A DNA stretch of 48,811 nt from positions 1 to 48,811 of the forward strand of contig SYOX01000186.1 of assembly GCA_005804885.1 (NCBI GenBank). The letters run 5' to 3'. Both the position numbers and the translations under genes were made by a program. How positions within the stretch are numbered: the stretch's first letter is position 1; every line of letters starts with the position of its first letter. The notes below the pieces were generated by a model. It was not told the DNA's origin. It did no database searches and was given only the letters and a program-made list of their open reading frames with translations. This document shows, piece by piece, positions 24,592 to 33,140 of the stretch. The stretch is from Pseudomonadota bacterium. Its GTDB lineage: Bacteria; Myxococcota_A; Bradymonadia; Bradymonadales; GCA-2716585.

Positions 24592-26961
24592 ATGAAGGTC
24601 TGGTGGGCGGTGGCGATGGCCCTGGTGGTGGTGGGTTGCGGGGACGATTCGAAGCCGGCGGTCGCGCCGGAGGGCGAGCCGGAGGGGACGCCGGAGGCGA
24701 CGCCAGAGGGGTCGCCTGAGGGGACGCCTGAGGGGTCGCCGGAGGGCGAGCCGGAGGGTGAGCCTGAGGCGGAGCCGGGGGCGTGCGCTCAGCCCTGCGA
24801 TGAGGCGGCGGGGGAGCATTGCGTGGGCGGTCGGTGCGCGGATCGCTTTGATCGGGCTTGTGTTTCGGACGGGGACTGCCGGGCGCTGGAGTCGTGCCGG
24901 GACGTCGGCGGGGCGCTGGCGTGCGTGCGCGGGGAGTCGCCGACGCTGGTGTGCCCTGGCGCCGAGGGCTGCGAACGGGCCGAGGGCGCGCTGATGGCGG
25001 GCGCGGCGAAGGCGGTGTTGACGACGGGCTATGAGCAGGCGCGGCGAGAGTTCGTCCAGGGGGCGGAGTTCAACGGCGACCCGGATGAGCCGAGCACCTT
25101 CATCGACTGCGGGCTGGACCAGCGCTGTCCGGGCGATCCTGGCTACGAGGGGCCGGACTTCGGCGAGGGCGACGGGCATATGCAGGGGGCGTGGATCGCA
25201 GGCTACTCTCACAGCAGGCCAGCGTTCCGGTATTGCGGCGATCGGCCGGACGGGATGTGCGATCCGGACAAGCCCTGGGAGGGCGCGCTGGCGCGCGACG
25301 ACGTGTTCGCGCGGGTGGTGGTGATCCAACAGGGCGATCTGGCGATGGCGCTGGTGTCGGTCGATGGCGTGGGGTTCTTCTACGACAGAGAGCGCAGAGT
25401 GCGGGCCTTGCTGGGGGAGGGCGTGGATCTGGATCTGATCGTGATCGGGGCCACGCACGTGCACGAGGCGCCGGACACGCTGGGGCAGTGGGGTCCGGGC
25501 TTCGGGGGGCAGGAGCTGCCGGTGTCGACGGGGGCCGAGGCGTGGTGGATGACGCACGTCGACCAGAAGATCGCCGAGGCGATCGAGTCGGCGTGGGGGT
25601 CGCTGTCGCCGGCCTCGCTCCAGGTCGGGGTGCGCAAGACGGGGGTGGACAAGCTGGCGGTGGACGACGGGCGTGATCCGTGGATCTTCGACGACGAGAT
25701 GCCGGTGATGCGGCTGTCCAGGGTGGGCGACGGGGCGACGATAGCGACGCTCTTCAGCTGGGGTCAGCACGCCGAGGCGCGGGGGTCGAGGAACCCGCAC
25801 ATCACGGCGGACTACCCCGGCGCGGCGATCCGGGCCATCGAGGGCGGGCTGCCGGAGCTGCGCGGGCCAGGCGATGCGGTGGTCGCGCCTGCGGTGGAGG
25901 GGCTGGGGGGCGTGGCGATCTACTTCGCGGGGGCCGTCGGGGGGCTGATCGGGCCAGGGGGCGCGGTGGCCGAGGATCGGGCAGGTGGTCAGCACCGCGA
26001 CGAGACCTGGGAGAAGGTGGAGGCCATCGGGGATCAGATCGGCCTGCTGGTCCTGGACATGATGGCGGAGGCGCCTGTGGTCGATGCGCCCTCGCTGCGG
26101 GTGGTCAGCCGCGAGTTCACGGTGCCGGTGGACAACACCCAGTTCCAGATCGCGATCAACGGGCTGCGGCTCTTTGATCGGGATATCTACAACGCGACGA
26201 ACCAGATCCCCTTCAGCGCGCAGAACCGCCCCGCGGCGCTGACGCGGGCGACCTTGTTCACGCTGGGGCCGGCGACCTTCTTCACGGTGCCGGGGGAGAT
26301 CTTCCCGGAGCTGCTCGTCGGGGGTTACGACGCCGGGGTCTCCTACGCCTTCGCCCCCTGGCTCGGCAATCCAGAAAAACCCTTTTGCGGCGAGGACTTG
26401 CTGCCGATTCTGTGCGCCGAGGGGTGCTTCGAGGGGTGGTCGTGCGGGGGCTTGCATTGCACGCCGGAGGCGGCGCGCTGCGGGGAGACTTCGGAGTGCG
26501 GGGAGGGTCTTGAGTGTCTGGATCAGGACGTGAGGCCGGAGCAGGCCGACAGGCGGTGTTTGAGGTCCTGCGTGGACAACGCGGGGTGCGCGCCGGGCTT
26601 CGTGTGTCTGGGCGAGGTGGGAGGGTGCGTGTTTGCGGCGGAGGTGTCGGAGGCGATGGGGGTGGGGAGTCGGTGCATGGTGGACCCGGGCAACCCGAAC
26701 CCGCCGCCGCTGGACGAGGCGCCGAGGGGTCCGTACCTCAAGGAGCGGCTGCCGGGGGAGGTGCTCTTCACGTTGGGGCTGACGCACGACGAGCTGGGCT
26801 ACATCATGCCGACCTACGACTTCGAGCTGGACCCGGACGGGCCGTACATCATCGAGCCGCCGGGGGATCACTACACGGAGACGAACTCGACGGGGCCGGA
26901 CGCGTGGCCGGTCTATGAGGCGCAGATCGAGGCGCTGCTCGGCGCCCTGGGGCGGGAGTAG
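24592..26961 (+). CDS. Neutral-ceramidase-like lipoprotein
   Basis: 789 residues from ATG 24592 with GGAGG five bases upstream. The lipobox is VVGC, followed by a PEG-type linker (EGEPEGTPEATPEGSPEG repeats) and a cysteine-rich segment (CDEAAGEHCVGGRC, DGDCRALESC). The main domain resembles neutral/alkaline non-lysosomal ceramidase: it shows GYSHSRP, MALVSVDGVGFFYD, a metal-binding-type GATHVHEAPDTLG, GQHAEARGSRN and a TVPGEIFPEL segment late in the domain. Known members hydrolyse ceramide to sphingosine and fatty acid outside the cell. The usual GDVSPN catalytic-serine motif appears replaced (AVGGLIGPGG), so activity is doubtful. An EGF-like cysteine-rich insert (CAEGCFEGWSCGGLHC) sits near residue 610. 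The next lipoprotein gene follows after five bases. Confidence 0.8.
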   Translation: MKVWWAVAMALVVVGCGDDSKPAVAPEGEPEGTPEATPEGSPEGTPEGSPEGEPEGEPEAEPGACAQPCDEAAGEHCVGGRCADRFDRACVSDGDCRALESCRDVGGALACVRGESPTLVCPGAEGCERAEGALMAGAAKAVLTTGYEQARREFVQGAEFNGDPDEPSTFIDCGLDQRCPGDPGYEGPDFGEGDGHMQGAWIAGYSHSRPAFRYCGDRPDGMCDPDKPWEGALARDDVFARVVVIQQGDLAMALVSVDGVGFFYDRERRVRALLGEGVDLDLIVIGATHVHEAPDTLGQWGPGFGGQELPVSTGAEAWWMTHVDQKIAEAIESAWGSLSPASLQVGVRKTGVDKLAVDDGRDPWIFDDEMPVMRLSRVGDGATIATLFSWGQHAEARGSRNPHITADYPGAAIRAIEGGLPELRGPGDAVVAPAVEGLGGVAIYFAGAVGGLIGPGGAVAEDRAGGQHRDETWEKVEAIGDQIGLLVLDMMAEAPVVDAPSLRVVSREFTVPVDNTQFQIAINGLRLFDRDIYNATNQIPFSAQNRPAALTRATLFTLGPATFFTVPGEIFPELLVGGYDAGVSYAFAPWLGNPEKPFCGEDLLPILCAEGCFEGWSCGGLHCTPEAARCGETSECGEGLECLDQDVRPEQADRRCLRSCVDNAGCAPGFVCLGEVGGCVFAAEVSEAMGVGSRCMVDPGNPNPPPLDEAPRGPYLKERLPGEVLFTLGLTHDELGYIMPTYDFELDPDGPYIIEPPGDHYTETNSTGPDAWPVYEAQIEALLGALGRE

Positions 26962-26966
26962 GGTCG

Positions 26967-27683
26967 ATGTCGCGGTGGTGTCTCTGGATCGTAGCGTGCG
27001 CGGCGGCGGCGGGGGTGGGGTGCGACGAGGTGATCGACGCCTCGGACGTGCCTTGTGATCCGTCGCTGGAGGTGTGCGGCGACAACGTGGACAACACCTG
27101 CAATGGGGAGGACGAGCGCTGCCCGACGACGCAGCCGAGCTTGAGCGTGCCGGGCTGGGCGTGCGATTCGGGGTCGCCGCCGCCGAGCGTGCTGGCGTGG
27201 GCGCGCATCCACGACGGGCACGGCTTCTTCAAGGACGGCGGGTGCTTCGTCTTCTTCGAGGGCAGCCCGGGGGACTTCTACCTCAAGCGGACGCTCGAGC
27301 GGGCCAGCGCGTCTTCGAGGTGCGAGGGGAGCGCGGGCTGCACCTGCCCGAGCTTGAACGGTTGGCCGTCGTACGATCGCCGGCTGTACGCTTTCACGCT
27401 TGAGGGCGACGTGCAGGACTGTCCGGGGATCAGCATCCGGGATCACGCGGGGCAGAGGCAGCCGGTGTCGAACCGCTGTCGCAAGTTCCTGTTGCAGATC
27501 CACAACAACCCGGTCGAGGCGACCTTCGTGGCGTCGGGGCGAGAGGCGGCGGAGGCGCGGCTGTCGCGCTTCTCGTCGGTGGAGGTGGCTTGCGTGGAGG
27601 ACGCGCCGCACCGCAACCTGCCCTTTCAGTCTCTGCTTGTGGCGGACATCCAGCTCAACCCGGGCTTCGTCAGCGCGCGCTGA
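26967..27683 (+). CDS. Lipoprotein with DNTCNG-type cysteine motif
   Basis: 238 residues from ATG 26967. The N-terminal hydrophobic segment ends AAAAGVGC (lipobox). It is followed by CDPSLEVCGDNVDNTCNGEDERC, the acidic CxDxxDNxCNGxxDE-like motif widespread in exported Myxococcota proteins and proposed to bind metal or calcium. The remaining roughly 180 residues are cysteine-rich (CTCPSLNGW, NRCRKFLLQIHNNP), likely disulfide-bonded; I recognise no family. It lies five bases after the ceramidase-like gene, so the two are cotranscribed. Its last 14 bases overlap the end of the opposite-strand vWA gene, and both stop codons sit inside one 16-bp palindrome. Confidence 0.82.
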   Translation: MSRWCLWIVACAAAAGVGCDEVIDASDVPCDPSLEVCGDNVDNTCNGEDERCPTTQPSLSVPGWACDSGSPPPSVLAWARIHDGHGFFKDGGCFVFFEGSPGDFYLKRTLERASASSRCEGSAGCTCPSLNGWPSYDRRLYAFTLEGDVQDCPGISIRDHAGQRQPVSNRCRKFLLQIHNNPVEATFVASGREAAEARLSRFSSVEVACVEDAPHRNLPFQSLLVADIQLNPGFVSAR

Positions 27684-27684
27684 C
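27669..27684. repeat. Perfect 16-bp palindrome containing both convergent stop codons
   Basis: GTCAGCGCGCGCTGAC is its own reverse complement. TGA of the plus-strand lipoprotein is 27681-27683 and TGA of the minus-strand vWA gene is 27672-27670. It could act as a compact bidirectional hairpin, although no T-tract follows. Confidence 0.8.
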
Positions 27685-30600
27685 GGCCAGCCAGGCCAGC
27701 GCGCCGAGGATCATCGCGATGATCGTCAAGGCGACGAGCGCGGCGATGACCTTGAACGCGACCCCCAGGTTGGATCGGGCGGCCTTCTGGGCGTTGGGCG
27801 CGCTCATGGCGGACGGGTGTTGCTCCGTCTTATCCATGGGGGCGCGCTCGGGGGACTGCGCGGCCTTCACTCTGAGCGGCGCTGATTTGGCGCCCTCGGC
27901 CTCCTTGGAAGCCGCCGTCCGGATCGCGCCGGTATGGGCGAGCTGTTCGGCGGGTTCGGCGTCGGGCTCGGCGGCTCCGTAGGGGTCGGAGAAGCCCTGG
28001 TCGTCGGGATCGGGGCTGAAGGCGCCCGACCTGGCGGCTTTGGTCGCGCGCAGCCGCTGCTGGCCCCGCGCCTCTGCCTCGTCTTGCTTTTTCTCCTTGC
28101 TCGGCGCGGGTTTGTGAGCCGAGGTTGGCAATGCGCCTGCCTTGAGATCGTCGGGGGAGGCGACCGCGGAGAAGTCTTCGAGGGTGCTGTCGGCGTCACC
28201 TTGGGGGCCTGCGGCGGGCTCACCGACCTTGCCTGAGGCGAGGAGCGCCTCGGAGGGCGCGAAGGATCGCGGCGCGGGGATCGCGTCGAGCGCCTCGGTG
28301 TGTGCGAAGGGAGAGACGACCGAGGGGCGCGCGGGCTGCTGGGGTTGCAAGGGGGGGTTGGCGGTCGTCGACGAGCGCCCTCCCAGGCCCGCGCTGGGGG
28401 GGGGCGGCGCGGCCTTGGGGGTGGGGGGCGTCGAGGACGCGGGGGGGGCGGAAGAGGCCGCCAGGGCAGGAGGTTGGGGCTGAGGAGTGGGGCGGCCCGG
28501 CTGCACTGAGGGCGAAGGCGCCGTATCGGCGAAGGCGAAGGCGCCTGTGCCTGCGAGGTCCGCCGTGGCGGCGCGGCGCGGAGCGGCGGGCGCGTCGCTC
28601 CTGGGGGGCGCATCGTTGTCGGGGGGGGCGCCGATCCTGGGGGGCGAGAGATCGGGGCGTCGAGGGTCGGCGGCGCGCTCCAGGAGCGAGGCGTGGTCGT
28701 CATCGAGCGTGTCGAGTGAGGCGGGCTGCTCGTCGAGGTGTTCGTGTTCCAGGGCGAGGTCGTCGCCGGTGTCGGGCGCGCTGCGATCGGCGAAGGGGAG
28801 AGCGCTGGATCGGAGCGGGAGGTCGGCGTCTTGGCGCTCGCGCCGGCCGTCGGCCTCTTCGTCAAGGATATCGGGGCTTTGGGCGGCGCCGATGGGCATT
28901 GCGAGGGGGTCGGTCGCGCCCTTGGGCGAGCCAGCGGCGCGCTGGGGAGCGGCAAGCGGGGCGAGGGCGCGCTGGGGGGCGGCGAGCGGGGCGAAGGCGC
29001 CCAGGGGCGGGGGGCCGGAGGCGATCCGCGAGGCCGGCGGGGCGCCCAAGGGGGGCGCTGCGATGGCGGCCAGCCGCATGAGGTTGTCGAAGGAGTCGGT
29101 GTCGAGGGGGCCGCGGGAGGCGGCCTCGTCGGTGTCGATGGGGGGATCGGGGTTGAGAGAGAGGTCGTCGCGGCCGGGATCGAGGGAGGGGGCGCGGGAG
29201 ATATCGGGCTCGCTCAGGGCGGCGCTGCGCTGGCCGTAGAGGGGAGCAGGGAGGGGCCGGTCGAGGGGGCCGCTGGCGGCGCCGTGGCCTTCGCGTGGGG
29301 TTTCTGGCGCGTTGTGGGCGTATGTCGAGCTTGTCGAGGGCGGCTCGGCGGCGCCCTGGGTGAAGGCGAGGTCGAGGCGGGGCAGGGGGGTCGCTTCGGC
29401 GCGGGGTGGCTCGGGCAGGGGCGCGGCCAGGAGGTTGGCGGCCATGGCGACGGGGATGTGGCGCAGGATCGGGGGGTCGCCGTGCCCCTGGTCGGGGTGC
29501 GCGGCGGCGCGTAAGCCGCCGAGGGCGTGGAGGGGGGCGTCGGTGAGGGCGGCGTCGCGAAGCCGGCCTGGGTGTGGGGAGGTGTCGGTGGCGACGTAGC
29601 TGGTGGCCGAGCAGAGCAGGCCGGTCTTGCGGCTCAGGGCGATCATGGCGTCGAGGCGGTCGGCGCTGCGGCGCTGCTGGGCGCTGCCGCCCTCGCGTTG
29701 GAGTCGGAGCTCCATGTCGCGCAGGGCCTCGCGAGCCCAGAGCAGGGGGATGGGGCCGCCGCGGTCGGCGCTGGCGAGGTTGACGGGGACGGACCAGGAG
29801 CGGCCGTCGGCCTGGAGGGTGGCGGCGCCGTGGAGGCCGCCGCGGACGCGGGCGAAGAGGGTGAGGCTGTCGCCGCCGAAGACGGGCGGGCAGAGGGCGG
29901 GGGACTGTTCGACGTCGAGGCCCTCCCAGTCGACGTGGATGTGTTCGAGGACGGGGGCGCCGAGCCTGGCGGCGGTGCGCCAGGCGGCCGGCGCGGCGCG
30001 CTCGGCGGGGTGGACGAGCTCTGCGGCGCCGCGGCCGAGCGAGGCGAGCTTGCGCAGGAGGCCGCCGCGCTGGCCGACGGCGGCGCCGAGGCCGAGGACG
30101 AAGATCCGGTCGCGCAGGCCAAGGCGTCTGCACAGGGCTTCAGCGGCGGCCACATCGCGCAGGGCGCCGCCGGTGATGATGACGATCTGGCGCGGTCGGC
30201 CCGAGGAGGCGGCGGCGAGGTGTCGGAGGCCGTCGATGAGGGGATCGGGGTGGTCCGAGAGGGTCAGCGCGCGGGCGGCCTCGCGGGCGGCCTCGCGGGT
30301 GGCGTCGTCGACGCGGCGCGGGGTGGACCAGAGCGAGTCTGGGGTGAGGATGTCGAGGGAGTCGCCTTCGGAGAGGGCCTCGGCGAAGGCGATCAGGGCG
30401 TGGCGGGCCATGATCAGGGGGTCGCCGGCCATGGCGCGGGAGGTGTCGACGAGCAGGTGGACCTCGTCGCCGGAGGAGGGGAGGCGGTCGGGGTCGGGGA
30501 AGAAGGTGATCATGACGATCTTGCTGTCGTCAAAGGGGCTCAGGGCGACGCGGGCGCTGGGCGTGTGCGGCTCGACGCTCTCGAGGTAGAGGACGAAGTC

Positions 30601-31311
30601 GCGGTCGAGGGCGACCTGGGTGCTGGAGGCGGTCGCGATCATGGCGCGGGGGCTGACGGTCAGGCGCAGGGGGTGGCTTGGGGACTCGATGACGCGCAGG
30701 GGGGGGTCGAGGGCGACGTGGACGGTCAAGCTCAGGCGGTAGGGCGGTTCTGCGGCGTGGAGGGCGTGTGCGGAGGCGTTGGTGTCCAGCGCGCCTGGGC
30801 TCGCCGGGCCTGGCCCTGGCGCGCCAGGTCCTCGTGCGGCGGCCTGCGGGGCGATGGCGGTGGGCAGGACGAAGCGCACGCCGGGGCCCTGGTGGGGGAG
30901 CAGCTCGGTCCAGGTCAGGGTGATCACGGCCTCCTGGCCGGGCAGCAGGTGTCCGAGCGAGAGGGAGAAGGCGCCGGGGCCGTGGCCTTCGAGCAGGGCG
31001 GCGGCGCGGCCTTCGGCCAGGGCGTCGTCGTAGGCGTCGAAGGCGCGGCGGCGCTCCTCGACGCGGCCCTCGATGATCCGGTCGCCGATCTGGGCGCTGA
31101 AGGCGCAGACGGCGGCGGTGTCGTCGAGGGGGAAGGTGAAGATCGTCTCGATGGGGGCGGGCTCGGCGTTGAGGTAGCGCTGGGTGAGGGTGACGCGGGC
31201 GCAGCGGCCTGCGATCCAGGCTTCGGCCTCGACGCTCTGGAGCGGGACGGGCTGGCCCAGGGTGAGGAGTCCGCAAGGGGCCTCGGCGATCCTGTGTGCG
31301 GCGGTGGTCAT
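27670..31311 (-). CDS. VIT and von Willebrand A domain membrane protein
   Basis: 1213 residues from ATG 31311, overlapping the kinase stop by ATGA. Residues about 8-140 are a VIT (vault/inter-alpha-trypsin) domain: VPLQSVEAEAWIAGRCARVTLTQ, then FTFPLDDTAAVCAFSAQIGDR and LPGQEAVITLTW. A vWA domain follows near 280-450 (EVHLLVDTSRAMAG); its metal site reads D289-T-S-R-A, so the usual second Ser is Ala. Residues about 600-1180 are low-complexity Ala/Pro/Asp sequence, probably disordered. A single hydrophobic helix (ALVALTIIAMILGALAWLAV) near the C-terminus anchors the protein, leaving the long N-terminal part probably cytosolic. The shared operon with the kinase suggests a signalling or scaffold role. 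The upstream frame to 31536 is a kinase-gene shadow. Confidence 0.88.
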   Translation of the reverse strand: MTTAAHRIAEAPCGLLTLGQPVPLQSVEAEAWIAGRCARVTLTQRYLNAEPAPIETIFTFPLDDTAAVCAFSAQIGDRIIEGRVEERRRAFDAYDDALAEGRAAALLEGHGPGAFSLSLGHLLPGQEAVITLTWTELLPHQGPGVRFVLPTAIAPQAAARGPGAPGPGPASPGALDTNASAHALHAAEPPYRLSLTVHVALDPPLRVIESPSHPLRLTVSPRAMIATASSTQVALDRDFVLYLESVEPHTPSARVALSPFDDSKIVMITFFPDPDRLPSSGDEVHLLVDTSRAMAGDPLIMARHALIAFAEALSEGDSLDILTPDSLWSTPRRVDDATREAAREAARALTLSDHPDPLIDGLRHLAAASSGRPRQIVIITGGALRDVAAAEALCRRLGLRDRIFVLGLGAAVGQRGGLLRKLASLGRGAAELVHPAERAAPAAWRTAARLGAPVLEHIHVDWEGLDVEQSPALCPPVFGGDSLTLFARVRGGLHGAATLQADGRSWSVPVNLASADRGGPIPLLWAREALRDMELRLQREGGSAQQRRSADRLDAMIALSRKTGLLCSATSYVATDTSPHPGRLRDAALTDAPLHALGGLRAAAHPDQGHGDPPILRHIPVAMAANLLAAPLPEPPRAEATPLPRLDLAFTQGAAEPPSTSSTYAHNAPETPREGHGAASGPLDRPLPAPLYGQRSAALSEPDISRAPSLDPGRDDLSLNPDPPIDTDEAASRGPLDTDSFDNLMRLAAIAAPPLGAPPASRIASGPPPLGAFAPLAAPQRALAPLAAPQRAAGSPKGATDPLAMPIGAAQSPDILDEEADGRRERQDADLPLRSSALPFADRSAPDTGDDLALEHEHLDEQPASLDTLDDDHASLLERAADPRRPDLSPPRIGAPPDNDAPPRSDAPAAPRRAATADLAGTGAFAFADTAPSPSVQPGRPTPQPQPPALAASSAPPASSTPPTPKAAPPPPSAGLGGRSSTTANPPLQPQQPARPSVVSPFAHTEALDAIPAPRSFAPSEALLASGKVGEPAAGPQGDADSTLEDFSAVASPDDLKAGALPTSAHKPAPSKEKKQDEAEARGQQRLRATKAARSGAFSPDPDDQGFSDPYGAAEPDAEPAEQLAHTGAIRTAASKEAEGAKSAPLRVKAAQSPERAPMDKTEQHPSAMSAPNAQKAARSNLGVAFKVIAALVALTIIAMILGALAWLAVSAR

Positions 31312-33131
31312 GAGGGCGCCCCCGTCGGCCCCTGGCGCCATGTGCGCACGGGCCTGAGCCCGATGCTGCGGTTGAGGGTGGCGGCTGGCGTGGAGCCTCG
31401 GCGCGCGGCCCTGCAGTCGCGGGCGAGGCAGTGCCAGCTGCCGCCCCGGAAGACGCGGCGGCCGCCGAGCGGGCCGTCGAGGAGAGGATCGGTGGAGTCG
31501 TCGTTGGGATAGGGGGCGTAGATGTCCTGGGTCCATTCGGCGATGTTGCCCAGCACGTCAAAAAGGTCGAGCGAATTGGGGGGTTTACACCCGACCGGCC
31601 GGGTGCGGCCCCCTGAGTTGGCTCTGTACCACGCGACCTGGCTCAGCCCGGGGTCCTCGGTGGTGTCCAGGCAGGGGCCGGACCAGAAGGCGGTGCTGGA
31701 GGTGGCGCGGGCCATGTACTCCCACTCGGCCTCGGTGGGCAGACGGTAGCCGGGGCAGTCCGGGCCCATGAAGCGGACGGCCCGGCAGGAGAAGCCGGCG
31801 CCGGGCGCGCCCTCGGGCTCCTCGAAGGCGTAGCACTGCGGCAGGCCCTCGCTGGCCGAGAGGGCATTGCAGAAGGCCAGAGCGTCGAACCAGCTGACCT
31901 GATCGACGGGGCGATCGGGGCCTGCGTAGTAGGAGGGGTTGTTGCCAAGGAGCAGCTCCCACTGGAGCTGGGTGACGGGGACCTGCTGGGCGACGAAGGG
32001 GCGGGTGAGGGTGACGCGGCGCCGGGGTTCGTCGGCGACGCGGCCGAGCTCGTCGGGGGGGGAGCCCATGAGGAAGGAGCCAGGGAGCACGAGGGTGAAG
32101 CCGATCGGCGGGGGGGGCAAGGGCTCGGTCAGCGCGGCGAGCGGGGGGAGGCGGTGGTCGTGGAGGGCGATCGGGGGTGGGCGGCCGGCGGGCTGGTCGA
32201 GCTGGGCGCGAAGCGCGGCGGTGTCGAGGCTCTCCAGGGCGTTCTGGAAGGTCAGGGCGCTCTGGAAGCGGTTTCTGGGGTCGCGGTGGGTGGCCTGGGA
32301 GATGATCTGCCCGATGCGGCGCTGTCGGAGCGGCTCGGGGATGGTCAGGTCGCCGCGCAGGTGGGCGGAGACGGCGCCCCACCAGCTGTTGTCGCGGACG
32401 GCGGGCAGTCCGCAGAGCATCTCGATGAGGATGAGGCCCATCTGGTAGACGTCCAGCGCGGGGCTGACGGTCTGGTGTTCGATGTACTCGGGGACGAGGT
32501 ACTGGGCGGTGCCGATGGTCTGTCCGCTCTGGGTCAGCTGGGTGTTGTGGATGCGGGCGATGCCGAAGTCGAGGATCTTGAGGGCCTCGCGGCGCTGGCC
32601 GGGGTGGTGGAGGAAGAGGTTGGAGGGTTTGAGGTCTTTGTGGACGATGCCGTGCTTGTGGGCCTCGGCCAGGGCGTCGAGGGCGCCGCAGAGCAGGCGC
32701 AGGGCGCGCTCGGGGTCCAAGTGTCCGCGCTGCTGGAGTTCGACGGCGAGGTTGTGGCCCTGGAGGCGCTCCATGGCGAAGAAGGGGCGGCCGTCGTCGG
32801 TGGCGCCGTAGTCGTGGACGGAGATGACGTTGGGGTGGTCGATGCGTGCGGCGGCGCGGGCCTCCTGGAGGAAGCGGTCGCGGCTCTGGGGGTTGTCGTC
32901 GCTGAAGAGGATCTTGAGGGCGACGGGGGCGTCGATGGCGAGGTGGATGGCCTCGTAGACGGCGCCGAAGCCGCCGCTGCCGATGAACTCGGTGATGCGG
33001 TAGCGGCCGGCGACGAGGGTGCCGGGGGTGAGGTTGTCGTGCCTGTCCTGGGTCATGGCCTGCCGGGCGCGGGTCAGGTGGCGCGAGCGGGTCGCGGCGC
33101 GGTCGATTATCGAGCAGGGCGCGCCTTCCAT
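31308..33131 (-). CDS. Ser/Thr protein kinase fused to a formylglycine-generating-enzyme-like domain
   Basis: 607 residues from ATG 33131 (GAGGG six bases upstream, just after the peptidase stop); ATG 33056 would give 582 residues and also keeps the kinase intact. The Hanks-type kinase spans about 43-320: P-loop GSGGFGAV, Lys73, H164-K-D166LKPSN and D188-F-G, with VPE in place of APE. A Pro-rich linker leads to a C-terminal FGE-sulfatase/SUMF1 domain (FTLVLPGSFLMGSPPDE, PVTQLQWELLLGNNP, YRLPTEAEWEYMARA, GNIAEWTQD, FRGGSWHC, GLRPVRT). In bacteria such domains often bind ligands rather than make formylglycine; the catalytic cysteines are not assignable here. It forms an operon with the M28 peptidase upstream and the vWA protein downstream. 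Confidence 0.9.
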   Translation of the reverse strand: MEGAPCSIIDRAATRSRHLTRARQAMTQDRHDNLTPGTLVAGRYRITEFIGSGGFGAVYEAIHLAIDAPVALKILFSDDNPQSRDRFLQEARAAARIDHPNVISVHDYGATDDGRPFFAMERLQGHNLAVELQQRGHLDPERALRLLCGALDALAEAHKHGIVHKDLKPSNLFLHHPGQRREALKILDFGIARIHNTQLTQSGQTIGTAQYLVPEYIEHQTVSPALDVYQMGLILIEMLCGLPAVRDNSWWGAVSAHLRGDLTIPEPLRQRRIGQIISQATHRDPRNRFQSALTFQNALESLDTAALRAQLDQPAGRPPPIALHDHRLPPLAALTEPLPPPPIGFTLVLPGSFLMGSPPDELGRVADEPRRRVTLTRPFVAQQVPVTQLQWELLLGNNPSYYAGPDRPVDQVSWFDALAFCNALSASEGLPQCYAFEEPEGAPGAGFSCRAVRFMGPDCPGYRLPTEAEWEYMARATSSTAFWSGPCLDTTEDPGLSQVAWYRANSGGRTRPVGCKPPNSLDLFDVLGNIAEWTQDIYAPYPNDDSTDPLLDGPLGGRRVFRGGSWHCLARDCRAARRGSTPAATLNRSIGLRPVRTWRQGPTGAPS

Positions 33132-33140
33132 CAAGCGCCC

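Noticed and set aside
24265..26871. 868-residue minus-strand frame opposite the ceramidase-like gene.
   Set aside because: It is the complement of a domain-supported gene; its end reads through the inverted-repeat element.
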